Shown here: positions 1 to 15,431 of the stretch, in pieces
Layout: each line of letters starts with the position of its first letter
How positions within the stretch are numbered: the first letter of the stretch is position 1
Assembly (NCBI GenBank): GCA_951804985.1
Contig: OX638130.1
Coordinates: forward strand, 40,128,751-40,192,750
DNA from: Dryomyza anilis
Taxonomy: Eukaryota > Arthropoda > Insecta > Diptera > Dryomyzidae
Direction of reading: 5' to 3'
Length of the DNA stretch: 64,000 nucleotides
Notes under the pieces: model-generated
What the model saw: only the letters and a program-made list of their open reading frames with translations
What the model was told of the DNA's origin: nothing
Database searches by the model: none
Program-made: the position numbers and the translations under genes

Positions 1-1916
<1,916 letters not shown>

Positions 1917-2973
1917 CACAGAAAAAAATATTGGACGTATATATAACAATTGATATTAATAGCAAACAAAATCGTATTCCAATTAAAAATATGAATGTAT
2001 TTACTAATTAATTAATTGTATTTACATATTTTTTAATTAAAATATTAATAGGAATAAATTTAATATAATTTCAATACAACTAAATCTTTAATAGTATTAA
2101 CTACTTTTATTTGTTACTTTTGAATTATGCCCGATTTACATTGGCTGCATTCAGCGACCTCAGCAGTTTTGGAGCTGTTGAACAATTTGAGCTTGAATGG
2201 CATGCTACCATCAACATGTTTAGTGAGCGGTCGCCATTTTTTCCAGCATAAAATTTTTGCGCTACATTTGCGCTGCCTTTGTTATCGATGATATTTTAAC
2301 TCAAATATTTTGATTTCATTTTGTTTTTTGTTTGTGCGTCTCGTGCGTCCGCGTCGTTCAGTTTCTTCTAACATTATTTTCTTCTACGTTGCTATTTTAA
2401 AACAGGATATTGCATTATTTAGTGTATGTTATGTTATTAAAGCATTAAATGGCTCAATTTATTTTTGCTGTCAAGAATTTGAACAAACAGCTTATGATGC
2501 TCATTTTGTTGCATATTGAATTATTAAAAAGCCAATATCAAATTTTATGTTTGACTCAATTAATTGGCCCACCTGTAGATGTTGCGAAAACTGACTTCGG
2601 TAAAACATTCGTTAGGTTGAAAGAATTTTACAAAGCATATCAAACAGTATAAATACTTATTTAATATTTTTTTTATGTTATATATTGAATTAAATTATTT
2701 TTATTGTCATAAAATATTTAATTGATCCAATTTCTATCGAATGAAATTTTTAATTGATGTTACTAATTAATTAATTAATTAATGATTGAAAAATTCCCAA
2801 TAAAAAATATAATATATATAACAACTTTAATTAAATTTTCTCCAATTAACATATTCTCATTATTACGAATATGGAATTCAATGCTACTAAAAGTTACATC
2901 GGCTGAGTTTCAATTAAAAATTAATTGGATTGATTAACATTTTAGTTATATTTACGCACTTTTTTTGTCTGTG
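1917..2973. mobile_element. Candidate TIR element (CACAGAAAAAA ends)
   Basis: The left end reads CACAGAAAAAAATAT and the right end reads TTTTTTTGTCTGTG, an imperfect inverted pair. Both subterminal regions carry TTAATTAATTAAT runs. A TA precedes the left end, but the matching TA on the right is not clear. The inside has no transposase-like frame; two short frames at 2310-2652 have no recognisable motif. A non-autonomous Tc1/mariner-type element is possible, but the ends are diverged. Confidence 0.35.
2130..2300 (+). repeat. Dispersed repeat, copy 1
   Basis: The segment from GGCTGCATTCAGCGACCTCA (near 2142) to GCTGCCTTTGTTATCGATG (near 2290) recurs near 30620-30950. There the outer parts keep similar words, but the block containing ATGTTTAGTGAGCGG and GCTACATTTGCGCTGCC is in the opposite orientation. 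Spacing and orientation differ, so it looks like a rearranged or foldback-type repeat and not a conserved gene. Confidence 0.6.
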
Positions 2974-3454
2974 TTTAATATGGTTCTCGAAATATGATGG
3001 GTTAAAAAGATAAAAAATAGGTGAAAACTCACATCTTAAAAACTAGATCAATTGAGGTATCATTTGAAATGTATAAAGATGGCTTTAATAATGACAAATA
3101 ATTTTATTTATTTATCCAAAGGTTAAATGTCATTATCACGTGATCCAAATTTTGGAATGAAATTTCTTAAATACCTATATTTTTAAAATTATAAAAATAA
3201 ATTTCTTCTTGACATGTCTGCGAAATTTCATTGGTTTACTCCTTTCGGTTCATGAGTTATTAACAAATATGTGAAAGTAAATATAAATTTATTTATAAAA
3301 TCCTATTTGATTTTTTTTATATTCAAAAACAAAATTCAAATAACATTGAAAACTTTGACTTGATTTCACATTTTTATTTTTAACACAGAAACCTGTACGA
3401 ATACACCAATGAAATTTAACACAAATTTTACGAAGAAAATCAGCATTATCATAT
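2974..3454. other. AT-rich flank with an inverted-repeat arm
   Basis: No gene was seen. About 3040-3200 is a copy of a repeat whose reverse-complement copy lies at 8215-8311, on the other side of the Gypsy element. Shared words include ATTTTGGAATGA and ATCACGTGAT/ATCACATGAT. Confidence 0.6.
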
Positions 3455-3869
3455 TGTTACGAAAAGATGTAATTTGCCCCATTGTGCAAGCAATCAACAA
3501 TAATTAATGAGACGCAAGACAATTCAGCGCACTAAGCATGTGTTAGAAAGAGACGGAAGATCATTCAGCGCACTGAGACAGTGTGCGAGAAAGAGATGGA
3601 AGATCAGCGCATTAAAACACATGAGTACGAATGAGTTGTGATTTGATAGTGAACTAGTGCATCTCGTGAGACATTGTAAAGATAAATTGTAGTAATACAG
3701 CAGTGATAATAAGCGATTGTTATTAAGTTGTTATTTAAGTAAATAAAGTTAATTAATACTAGTTTAAATAATAGTAGTTAAAACCAAATATTAGTGTGTT
3801 TTTATTTTGTACACAATCCAGCGATACGAACTCTTAGAACAGTTTTTCGTAGACTGACTTTTTGTAACA
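3455..3869 (+). repeat. 5' LTR of the Gypsy element
   Basis: The LTR is bounded by the short inverted pair TGTTAC (3455) and GTAACA (ends 3869), with the usual TG...CA termini. It is 415 bp long. A primer binding site follows one base downstream. Internal near-repeats (CATTCAGCGCACT near 3553, with related words near 3515 and 3604) occur in its first half. With no 3' LTR to compare, the boundary rests on the termini and the primer site. Confidence 0.8.
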
Positions 3870-3870
3870 T

Positions 3871-3888
3871 TGGTGTCAGAAGTGGGAT
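3871..3888 (+). promoter_or_regulatory. Primer binding site, tRNA-Leu-like
   Basis: TGGTGTCAGAAGTGGGAT lies one base after the LTR. It is complementary to a tRNA 3' end of the form ATCCCACTTCTGACA plus CCA. I recognise that as the acceptor and T-arm end of a metazoan tRNA-Leu (CAA type), from memory. It would prime minus-strand synthesis. Confidence 0.75.
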
Positions 3889-3899
3889 TGTGATACAAA

Positions 3900-4715
3900 A
3901 TGGTTAAATTAGAACAACTTAAAGTCGACCAGCTAAAGAAGGAGCTGGCGAATCGTGATCTTCCAACTGCTGGAACGAAAGTAGAGCTGCAAAAGCGCCT
4001 AATGGACGAATTAGAGGCGCAGGGCATTGATCTTACGATGCACAATTTTAAAGAGGAAGTTGCAGCACCGTCATCGAAAAATCTGGACACAGAGGAGAAA
4101 GTACAGACCCAAGTTTTTGATCTGAGCCAGTTGATCGGAGCTATGCAACTTCAGATAATGGCTCAAGAAAATTCAAAACAACTTCAAGAAAATTCCAATC
4201 AGCTCAAATTAGACATGAAGCAACAACTTCTTGAAAATTCCAATAAAATGGAACAAAAATTTCTTGAAAATTCCAACAAAATAGAGCAGATACTTCAAGA
4301 AAATTCCGAACAGCTTCAACAACATTCGAAGCAGCTTCTGGAAGTTTCTAATACATTTTTTGGCAAAGTAAATGAGCTTGAAGCGTATATGATTGACGTT
4401 GATGATAAAATGAAAAAATTGGAAGACAACGCTGATGAGAAATATCAAGGTTTCGACAAAAAGCTACGGAAAATGCAAAAAGATTTCAGTTTACTACAGC
4501 TAAGTGGAGCCTCAATGCATGTTGTCAGTTGTACGAGGCTAAAATCGCCGATTTATGATGGAACCACAGCGTTCAACATTTTCAAGCTGCAATTTGAGAC
4601 CACGGCTGTAAGTAATCGATGGAATAATGAGGACAGCGTAGCCGCACTTATCGTGGCGCTAAAAGGAGGCGCAGCCGAAGTATTGCCAGAAAGTGATAAA
4701 AAAACAGTTATTTAG
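3900..4715 (+). pseudogene. gag: gag, N-terminal part with SAP-like motif
   Basis: A 271-codon open frame starts 30 bases after the LTR end. Residues about 4-42 fit a SAP motif: leucines at the usual spacing, then LPTAGTKVELQKRL. SAP motifs bind AT-rich DNA in scaffold proteins. Residues about 85-190 are Gln/Asn/Glu/Lys-rich with the unit ENSxxL repeated at least six times, and should form a coiled coil. Residues about 215-265 look like the start of a gag core. A stop at 4713 and further stops downstream interrupt the frame. Gag would form the particle that packages the element RNA. Confidence 0.8.
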
Positions 4716-5017
4716 CGGTTATGGCTGCACGGCAGCGAAAATATGGCAGTGATCACATGAAACAGATATACCGAATGTAGTTGAAGGGCAGAATGCAACG
4801 AAATGGCGAAACTTTGCAGGCGTATGCAGCGGACGTCGAGAGGCTTGCGCATTTGTCGTATGCAGATTCAACAAGTGATTTCATAGAAAAGTGCAAGATC
4901 TAATCGTTTGTTGATGGTATACGCGATCAGGAGACAAAACGTGCAACAGTAATTGCGCCTAAGGTAATATTTACGGAAACGGTTGCCATCGCTCTAACAC
5001 AGGAGACAGCAAATGCG

Positions 5018-5305
5018 ATGTGCCGATCGGGTCCAAAGGCGCGTAGAATTGATGTGGAGAACGATGATTTATTTCAAGTAGTGTGCCAAGCAGTTAAAGC
5101 AGGCGTTAAAACCGAACACACATCAGCCAACAAAGACACCCAATTCAAAGGTAAATGTTACAACTGTGATAAATATGGGCATATGGCAAGTGACTGTCGT
5201 AAAAAACGCAAGCGCTCAATAAATCAATCTGCAGATGAACCCAGACATAAAGAAAGACAGGATCATGTCCAAAATAGCGTAAATTTTAATCAAGCTTTAA
5301 ACTAA
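5018..5305 (+). pseudogene. gag: gag nucleocapsid, zinc-knuckle fragment
   Basis: This 95-codon frame carries one zinc knuckle, CYNCDKYGHMASDC (C-x2-C-x4-H-x4-C), followed by a KKRKR basic run. That is the RNA-binding nucleocapsid signature of retroelement Gag. It is the distal part of the gag broken at 4715; the 4716-5017 stretch between them still reads like gag in pieces but contains stops. It ends at a TAA at 5303, before the protease. Confidence 0.8.
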
Positions 5306-5430
5306 AACGAGTTAGATCTGCGGGGCACGATCTGACTCCCATAACCGATTGCCCCAGAATCCCCATTTCACAAATTGCTCGAAAGTGGAATAGTTTAACT
5401 GTCAAGGGGCTAATTGATTATGTAGCATAT

Positions 5431-6780
5431 ATGGTAACGTTGGATATAGGAGCTTCACACTCAATTATAAGAAGTAACCTTGTTAGGGACGAAATTGAGC
5501 CGCATATCGGAATAAGATTGCAAACAGCGACAGGTGAAGAGGCTCCAATCAGAGGAAAAATTATAGACACTGGTGATTCTAACCCAATTCGTCAAGCACC
5601 AAGAAGGGTACCACTTGCGAAAAGAGACGAAGTATCACATTTGGTTGAAGAAATGCACGCAAATGGCGTGGTGGAACCATCTGAGAGCCCATGAAGTTCA
5701 CCAGTAGTATTGGTGAAAAAGAAGGACGGTAGCACTCGGTTCTGCGTTGATTACCGAAAACTTAATGATGTCACCAAGAAAGATAGTTATCCACTGCCCA
5801 GAATCGATGACACCTTGGATACACTATCTAATGCTAAGTAGTTTTCAACGTTGGACTTGCAAAGCGGTTACTGGCAAGTAGAAATCGATAAGAAAGATCG
5901 AGAGAAGACCGCATTCAGTACTGGAGATGGACTATGGCAATTTTTGGTAATGCCGTAATGCCCCAGCAACATTCGAGCGGTGAATGGAGCACGTATTAAT
6001 AGGTTTACACTGGAAAACATGCCTAGTATACCTTGATGGAATAATTGTTATGGGCAAAGATTTCAACGAACATCTAAGAAATCTAGAGGAAGTATTCCTT
6101 CGATTGCAAAATGCGGGTCTACAACTTAGCTCAAAGAAATGCTCACTTTTCAAGAAAGAAGTCAAGTATCTGGGCCATCGAGTTACCACGGAGGGAGTGC
6201 ATACCGATGAAGATAAAATAGTTGCAGTGAAGGAGTGGCCCAGACCGCAAAACCTACATGACCTACGAAGTTTCTTGGTGCTATGTACATACTACAGGCG
6301 ATTTGTTCCAGGTTTTGCCAATGTTGCTAGCAGTCTTCACGAGTTGACAAGAAAGAACAGTGCATTTCAATGGGGCGATGCTCAAGAAAGGGCGTTTTTG
6401 AAATTAAAAGATCTGCTGTGCTCGGCACCAATTCTTGCGTATCCAATTCCAGGTGAGAAATTTATACTTGATACGGATGCGAGTGGATATGGAATTGGCG
6501 GAGTTCTCTCTCAATTGATCAATGAACAAGAAAAAGTGATCGCATACTACAGTTAAACCTTGTCCAAACCCGAGCGAAATTACTGTGTCACCAGGAGGGA
6601 GCTTCTTGCTGTAATCGAAAGTGTGAAAAATTTCCACAAATACCTGTACGGACAACAGTTTCACTTGAGAACCGATCACGCAGCACTACGATGGTTACTT
6701 CAGTTCAAAGATCCGGAAGGCCAAATTGCGTGTTGGATAGAGCGATTGCAGAGCCCTCCTTTACGAACATCGTAAAGGAG
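5431..6780 (+). pseudogene. pol: pol: protease, reverse transcriptase, RNase H
   Basis: The order is protease, RT, RNase H. The protease motif reads LDIGASHS, where families have D-T/S-G, so the middle residue is changed. The protease-to-RT linker seems shortened. RT motifs include [19 protein letters not shown] (frame interrupted by TGA at 5692) and, after a TAG near 5839 and a frameshift near 5960, YLDGIIV where YxDD is expected, so the second catalytic Asp is Gly. Downstream RT landmarks include VKYLGH and YYRRFVPGF. RNase H landmarks are LDTDASGYGIGG and LRTDHAALRWLL, with a TAA at 6554 between them. The enzyme cannot be functional. Confidence 0.88.
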
Positions 6781-6881
6781 GAAACCATGGAAATGCAGAT
6801 GCTCTGTCACGACGCCCATGTAAACTAGAATGCAGACATTGTTCAAGAGCGGAAGAAAAAGAAAACATAATTGACATTCAT

Positions 6882-8194
6882 TTGCTAAATGTTTTTCCCG
6901 ATGAAAAATGGATTCCGGAACAAATTCAAATTGATCAAAAGAGTGATCCCGACCTCACAAAAATCATGATGTTCAAGGAACAGCAAAGAAAACCATCATG
7001 GGAAGAGATAGCTTCCGACAGTCCCATAATTAAGGCGTACTGGGCACAGTGGCAGAGCTTAAAGCTACAAGACGGTTGCCTGCATCGTGTATGGGAAAGT
7101 GAAGATGGCATGTCCGCTCGAAGTTTGATTGTTATTCCTAAGTCAAAAACAAAAGAGATATTAGCGGAATACCATGGTGGATCAAGTGGAGCATAAATAA
7201 AACGGTCGAGAAGGTAAAGAAACGTTTTTATTGGGTTGGATGCCAAGAGTCAGTCGCCCATTGGATCCGCAGTTGTCCGCAATGTGTACCAGCAAAAGGA
7301 CCAACAGTCAGAAGTCGCGGCAGGATGCATCAGTACAACGTGGGAGCACCATTCGAACGTATCGCCATGGATGTCGCCGGACCATTTCCAATCAGTGATG
7401 CGGATAATAAGTATGTGCTTTTCGTCATTGATTACTTCAGCAAGTGGCCTGAAGTGTATTCCATGCCAAATCAAGAAGCCACAACAGTTGCGGATGCGTT
7501 AGTTAACAACTGGGTAAGCCGTTTTGGAGTACCGTTGGAATTGCATTCAGATCAAGGAAGAAATTTTGAGTCTGCTGTATTTAGAAGAAGTATGCAAAGT
7601 CCTCAACATACACAAAACACGAACAATCGGACTTTGGAAGAGTATCTCAGAAAAGTGGTTGATAAAAATCAAAAAGATTGGGATACACACATACCATTAT
7701 TCCTCATGGCTTATCGGACGGCGGCTCATGATACTACAGCAGCTTCACCATCTAAAATTGTTTTTGGAACAGACTTAAGATTACCTGCGGATTTAAAGTT
7801 TGGTGCGAGTCCTTCAGCTGGAATTCCTATTCACGATTATGTTTCCAGGAAAAGTGAAGAAATGAACGAAGTGCATCAGTTTGTAAGACAGCGTACACAA
7901 TTTGCGAGTGATAAGATGAAGGCCAGATACGACTTGCGCACAAATTCAGACGAATTTACGGAAGGAGAACTTGTTTTGCTCTATAACCCACAAAGGAAGA
8001 AAGGCTTATCACCTAAGTTACAAACACACTGGGAAGGACCATATAAGATAATTAAAAGATTTAATGATGTAGTGTATCGGATTCAGAATACTGCGGGCGT
8101 TAGACGAAAAATGAAAGTAGTACATTTAGAAAGGTTGGCGCCGTATAGAGAGAGAGAGAGGATTAACATCTGTTCGGGACGCAGTTTCGCGTGA
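6882..8194 (+). pseudogene. pol: pol: integrase with GPY/F-type C-terminus
   Basis: The zinc-binding region is spread over 6882-7320 in broken frames and keeps HWIRSCPQC. The core starts in the 7325 frame with MDVAGPF (first catalytic Asp) and HSDQGRNFES (second Asp). The segment that should carry the catalytic Glu is disrupted around 7585-7640: sequence jumps from SAVFRR through unrelated residues to NRTLEEYLRKV. The C-terminus has HWEGPYKI, a GPY/F module seen in many Ty3/Gypsy integrases. An (AG)n run near 8150 precedes the end. Integrase would insert element DNA; this copy lacks a complete D-D-E triad. Confidence 0.85.
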
Positions 8195-8214
8195 ATTTTC
8201 GAAAAAATATATTT

Positions 8215-8311
8215 TTTTTTAATTTTAAAATTATGGGTTTTTAAGAAAAATCATTCCAAAATGTAAATCATGTGATAGTGATCTTTAAACTTTGGATACA
8301 TCTTTATACCT
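8215..8311 (-). repeat. Inverted-repeat arm matching 3040-3200
   Basis: The reverse complement carries CCAAAGTTTAAAGATCACTA, then ATCACATGATTTACATTTTG and GGAATGATTTTTCTTAAAAA, which parallel 3118-3175. The match continues beyond the CCCAGC element at 8312-9195 with AAATGATA near 9203, so that element sits inside this repeat. The two arms flank the Gypsy element in opposite orientation. Confidence 0.6.
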
Positions 8312-9195
8312 CCCAGCCAACGCAAGAACTCCGAAAAGATTGTTTTCACAATCTTTTGCCTGAGCGCTCATGTTTCATTCAGAAAAGAGTCTTGAAATAT
8401 ACATTTTCTGATAAAAATGCGTCATTCAGACCTGAGCATAGTTAAAAGGCTCTTTTAGGAGTCTTGTATCGGAGTCTAAAAACCACCTATCAGGGGAGCC
8501 TAAAAATAATCTGGAAATGCTCTTGTGTAAGATTTATTTTATATCGAAAAAAAGCTTCCGAAAATGCTCCCAAAAGAGTATTTATGTAGCGGAAAAACGC
8601 ATGCGCTTGTCGTGCAGTAAAACAAAATCAAATAGAAGTAAATACACAATATATATTTTTTTTTATTACAAATAACGCCGAATATAGCATTAAAAACATA
8701 ATTAAGGTTTGCATTATCGCGCCTCGCTGCACATGCGATGATGCAGCACGGACTTTGTCTGAACTAAAAAATGTTGCACTGATAACAGTTGACGCACGTG
8801 GTCATCATGGCTGCAGACAATCAGCATTTCCATATTAAAACATATGTCTCGATTTCAAACGCCTGTAATGTTACATTGTTCGGTACATTGTTCGGACGTC
8901 ATCTGTATTGTATTAGGTGTCTGCGGGAGTAAATGTAATAAAGTTTAAGCTTAATTTTAAGTTAATTACTCACTCAATTAAGTTTTGCGTCACGCTTTAT
9001 TTTCTTCTATACAAATATTTAATTTGGTTTGCCAAAGTGTTTGGCATTTGTCACTATAATTTAATTTTTGAATAAAAAAAAGGGTTTCCAAAAAACAAAT
9101 TGGTGCTAAAACACTTGTGAACTGAAATCAAAACATTCAAGTAAGATTCAAGATACTGGAGCCTGAATGTAACTTGAACTCTGGCGTTAGCTGGG
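8312..9195 (+). mobile_element. Non-autonomous TIR element, CCCAGC family, copy 1
   Basis: The ends are CCCAGCCAACGC and GCGTTAGCTGGG. An inner mirrored block, CGAAAAGATTGTTTTCACAA, lies at the left, and the right end carries TTCAAGATACTGGAGCCTGA. The element is 884 bp long with no transposase frame. The interior repeats the words CTCTTTTAGGAG and GGAGCCTAAAAA. Two relatives lie at 9609-9823 and 37652-38542. The superfamily is undetermined; copy 2 suggests a TA target. Confidence 0.8.
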
Positions 9196-9608
9196 TTTTT
9201 AAATGATATGTTACGTGTCCCTTATCTATCGAACCTGATGCGGCCATCCGGCTAGCTTCCGGCTCAGGGGGCGTTCTCAACCGCCGCTTCAGGTGACGAG
9301 CCTAACAATTGAATTAATTAACAACAACAAAAAATATTACCACCTACTTTACATTTGGACTGCCATGACCTACAAAAGAGAAGAAAGATGTTGTTCTTCT
9401 CATGCGCCCTCCCTACCTTGATCGCTATACTTGCGGTTTCTATTTTTGTAACGATCCCTTTAACTGGACCCGGACGATTTCACTTCCCCACTCGCGGGTT
9501 ACTCACCATACACATATTAAAATATTCAATTTACAACAAAACTCTACAAATCAATTTACGCGAAATTTAACTTTAAATTCTAAACATAAATTACTAAACA
9601 TTAAACTA
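9196..9608. other. Spacer, nothing firm
   Basis: There is a locally GC-rich stretch near 9235-9305 in an otherwise AT-rich spacer. Short frames at 9355-9617 show no recognisable motif. No terminal repeats were found. Confidence 0.5.
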
Positions 9609-9823
9609 CCCAGCTAACGTCAGAGTTCAAGTTACACTCAGGCTCCCGTATCTTGAATCTAAGATGTTTTGATTTCATTTCACAAGTGTTTTAGTACAAT
9701 TTATATTTTGTGCTTTCAAAAATAAATGCCAAACACTTTGTCAAAAAAAATAAAATTTTATAAATTGTAAATATACAAAAAGATTGTGAAAACATTCTTT
9801 TCGGAGTTCTTGCGTTGGCTGGG
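9609..9823 (-). mobile_element. CCCAGC family, copy 2, internally deleted
   Basis: This 215-bp element keeps both ends of copy 1, inverted: CCCAGCTAACGTCAGAGTTC at the left and AGTTCTTGCGTTGGCTGGG at the right. It lacks most of the interior. TA flanks both ends (CTA before, TAACC after), consistent with a TA target duplication. Confidence 0.85.
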
Positions 9824-9851
9824 TAACCACAAGAAGATACAGCAATTTTTA

Positions 9852-10529
9852 TACCCTACACTAAGAGTGAAAGGGTATATTCAGTTTGGTTCGCCGTTTG
9901 TAACACCCAGAAAGAAGCATCTGCGGTATGGAAAAGTATATATATATTCTTGATCAGCATGACCTCCTGAGTCGATTTAGCGATGTCCGTCTGTCTGTTG
10001 AAATCCCTACTACTTTTAAAGAGCTAGATAAATGAAACTTATAACTTAGATTACTAATATACCTACGCTGTATGTGCGAAAAAATTGGCGAGATCGGTCC
10101 ATTGTGACCTATGATTCGACCACTTATGTTCAAATACCTCATATAAAATGTACATATAAAGATCAATTTTTATGTATACGTGCTTAGGTAAACTTTTTTG
10201 GTCAAATATATATTGACATCATGCTCAAATACATGATAATAATGTTTTCCGGCGAAAAGACTTGTGGTTCACAAAAAAATCGAAATTCGGAACACCTACC
10301 CATTTGTAAATATGGGTATCAAATGAATGGAAATTCTTCAGCGATTGAATGTTTGTAGTTATTTTCAGGATTCGTATACCCTGGTGACCTATATATCACT
10401 TTGAATGGTAATCACACATATGTGTAGGGTATTTATAGTCGGCTTAGACCGACTGTAATTATGATAATCCTAACTATCATAATTACACCTACTTTAAAAT
10501 TTCCCATGTGATCTAACCTTCCCAACTGG
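9852..10529 (+). mobile_element. INE-1/DINE-1-like element, copy 1
   Basis: It starts TACCCTACACTAAGAGTGAA and contains AAGTATATATATATTCTTGA, TCAGCATGACCTCCTGAGTC and GATGTCCGTCTGTCTG, the well-known core of Drosophila INE-1/DINE-1 (non-autonomous Helitrons). Near the 3' side are two hairpins: AGTCGGCTTAGACCGACT, and a perfect 11-bp stem GTAATTATGAT/ATCATAATTAC. The end ...AACTGG is compatible with the Helitron CTRR terminus. A (TA)n tract follows. Copy 2 lies at 32521-33211. Confidence 0.85.
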
Positions 10530-10533
10530 TTTT

Positions 10534-13316
<2,783 letters not shown>

Positions 13317-13327
13317 TTGCACAACAA

Positions 13328-13640
13328 GTAGCCGCGGTAGCTCAGTGGTTAGTGCGTTGGACTGCGAGCTGAAAGGTCCCCGGTTCAAGTCTGGACTGGG
13401 GCTAACAACATCTTTTCATAGAAACATTTTTCTAAACCGCGCTACCTCTCGGCAGTAAATGGCAAACCTCCGAGAGTAAAAACATTTGCTATGAAAAGCA
13501 CTCACCCACCGTTCGGATTCGGCAATAAACTGTAGGTCCCACCACTTTGAGTACAAAAATAACACGCACGGCTCAAAATGGCGAGCGAGCTCGGCCGAAG
13601 TTCTATACAGGACTGTAGTGCCAAACTATTATTATTAATA
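13328..13640 (+). mobile_element. tRNA-derived SINE, copy 1
   Basis: The head is tRNA-like with an A box TAGCTCAGTGGTTAGTG and a B box GGTTCAAGTCT at normal spacing, so it carries an internal pol III promoter. A unique body of about 230 bp and an ATT-rich tail (ATTATTATTAATA) follow. It is flanked by an 11-bp target duplication TTGCACAACAA at 13317-13327 and 13641-13651, which fixes both ends. The duplication shows LINE-driven insertion. Copy 2 is at 16643. Confidence 0.95.
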
Positions 13641-13651
13641 TTGCACAACAA

Positions 13652-14506
13652 TGATTTTTACATTTTTCATCAAGTAATATTGTTTTTTATTCATAAAATT
13701 TAAAATTTTTTGTAGTTTTGAATGTCCCTTAGCTATATTTCGCCGGCATGTATAAAAATATATGGTTGTGCATAGTTCTGTACGTCTAACACTGAAATGG
13801 AAATTACATTATTGTTTTTGGTTCGACTATTAAATAAAAAAGAAGAGACAAATAATTAAAACTAAAAAATCTCAAAAACTGGACCCTATTTAAATTAATC
13901 TAAAATCGTTTTTATTATCGTTTCGAAAAACCTGCGATATGTCGCTTTGAATCATCTTTGCAGTTTTAGTACGATGTCGCCTTCGATATTGGTACAAGAT
14001 GTATTTCGATATCGCACGATTTTGTCGACATAAAAAGTTGCAACAATTTTGGATGATGGTCAGGTATCTGTTTTATAAAATTTTCTCTAGTAATTGAAAT
14101 ATACTCCATTGTAAATACCTCAGACAAAATTTTTGGCAGGATCAAAGAAGTTCGGACATTTTTTTGATATATTTCGTTTCAAACAGACAAAAATTGAACC
14201 ATTTTTTGTAAAAAAAAAGTCGCCTGCGCCGCTTTTTACGAAGATCTATGGAAAATTTGATTATTTTCCCATATTTTTTTATGGTACACCAATGCAGCCC
14301 GTGATGTTTAATGAGTTTGACATGCCTGCTTTACATTAATCGTTCTTATATAAAGTATACAATAATGGATAACAATATAAATATTTAAATCATACTTAAA
14401 ATACTATGTTCCACTGTGTGCAGTCGACTTCAATTCTACGCATGTAACCCCAGTACGAAATATAAAATGTAAACATCTAAAATTTTCCTACTGAGTATTT
14501 ACGATA
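13652..14506. other. AT-rich spacer, nothing recognised
   Basis: No gene, RNA or terminal-repeat structure was found. A short frame at 14133-14339 has no motif. Confidence 0.55.
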
Positions 14507-14514
14507 CATCTCAC

Positions 14515-15431
14515 CATAGAAGCCAACTTTTGGGATAAATCCCAAAAATGGGATTTCTCAATCGCAATGGGAATTGGGATTTCCCTTGGGATATTCAATT
14601 GATTTGGGATTTTTTTTCCCAATATACTAAAAACAACATTTATTTGCAATTTCATATGATTTTTAGTATCTAATTATATATAATTATATATATATTGTTT
14701 ATAATAAATAAAATTAATTATTATGGATATATTAAAAGAAGTAACCGTTTTAGATCCAAAAAATATAATAAATAATAACATTATACCATTAGTTCCGCAC
14801 ATAATTATCAATGAAAATATTAACAAAATTCATTTAGAATTTAAGAAAATTAAACAACACAAAGAAAACAATGATTTAAATTTTACAAAATTTTGGCAAG
14901 CCATTTTAAATTCTAAAAATGAAAATAATAATTTTCTGTATCCTGAAATGCGAAAACTAATTTCATTTATTTCATGTTTGCCGCACTCTTCTGGATATTT
15001 TCTCAATTTAGCTTAAATAAAAATAAAACAAGAAATAGAATTTCAACTGAAATGTTATCGTCAATAAAGCGAAACGACTGACAGAGTCAAAAAATTGTTT
15101 TGATGCAGTGTTTAATAAAACACATTTTGAATTATTTACAAATGAAATGTATGGGTTTAAAAATAATAACACTGATGATAATAATGAAGATGGTATTTTG
15201 TAAATATTCTTATATTTTTTTAATAAAATTAGAATATCGTTAAATGTATTTTATATATAATCTAACGATTTAACTTAGGTGACAAAGTTTTATAATATTT
15301 TAATTTGGGATGTTAGATAGTATTTTCCACTTCAATTGTGATTTTTTTTCCCATGGGATTTAAGGAGGTATTTTTGTTCTCACTCCGTGGGAAAATGGGA
15401 TTTTTTTTGGGAATTGAAGGTGGCTTCCCTG
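14515..15431 (+). mobile_element. hAT transposon remnant
   Basis: The ends are CATAGAAGCCAACTT and (reverse complement of the right end) CAGGGAAGCCACCTT. An exact 8-bp target duplication CATCTCAC lies at 14507-14514 and 15432-15439, the length typical of hAT insertions. GGGAT/ATCCC words crowd both subterminal regions. The interior keeps the end of a transposase gene (14723-15016). At 917 bp it is an internally deleted copy. Confidence 0.9.
14723..15016 (+). pseudogene. hAT transposase C-terminal fragment
   Basis: A 97-codon frame includes FWQAILNSKNENNNFLYPEM and ISCLPHSSGYFLNLA. These align in pattern with the hAT dimerisation region (FW....YP.L..LA...L..P.SS...ER.F). The conserved ERxFS position is replaced by YFLNLA and a stop. 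Sequence just after the stop still reads like the rest of the domain in shifted frames. The DDE/RW catalytic part is absent. The domain call is inference from pattern, supported by the surrounding hAT-type ends. Confidence 0.65.

Larger units (their letters stand above)
3455..8194 (+). mobile_element. Decayed Ty3/Gypsy LTR retrotransposon
   Basis: The order is 5' LTR, primer binding site, gag, zinc knuckle, protease, reverse transcriptase, RNase H and integrase, as in Ty3/Gypsy elements. The 3' LTR is missing: the LTR start TGTTACGAAAAG does not recur downstream, and coding sequence stops just before an unrelated repeat at about 8215. Stops, frameshifts and loss of catalytic residues show that the copy is dead. 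The original family cannot be named from the sequence alone. Confidence 0.93.

Noticed and set aside
13330..13405. Possible tRNA genes at 13330 and 16645
   Set aside because: The A and B boxes are good, but both belong to 310-bp SINE copies with shared bodies and tails, and the acceptor stem does not close.
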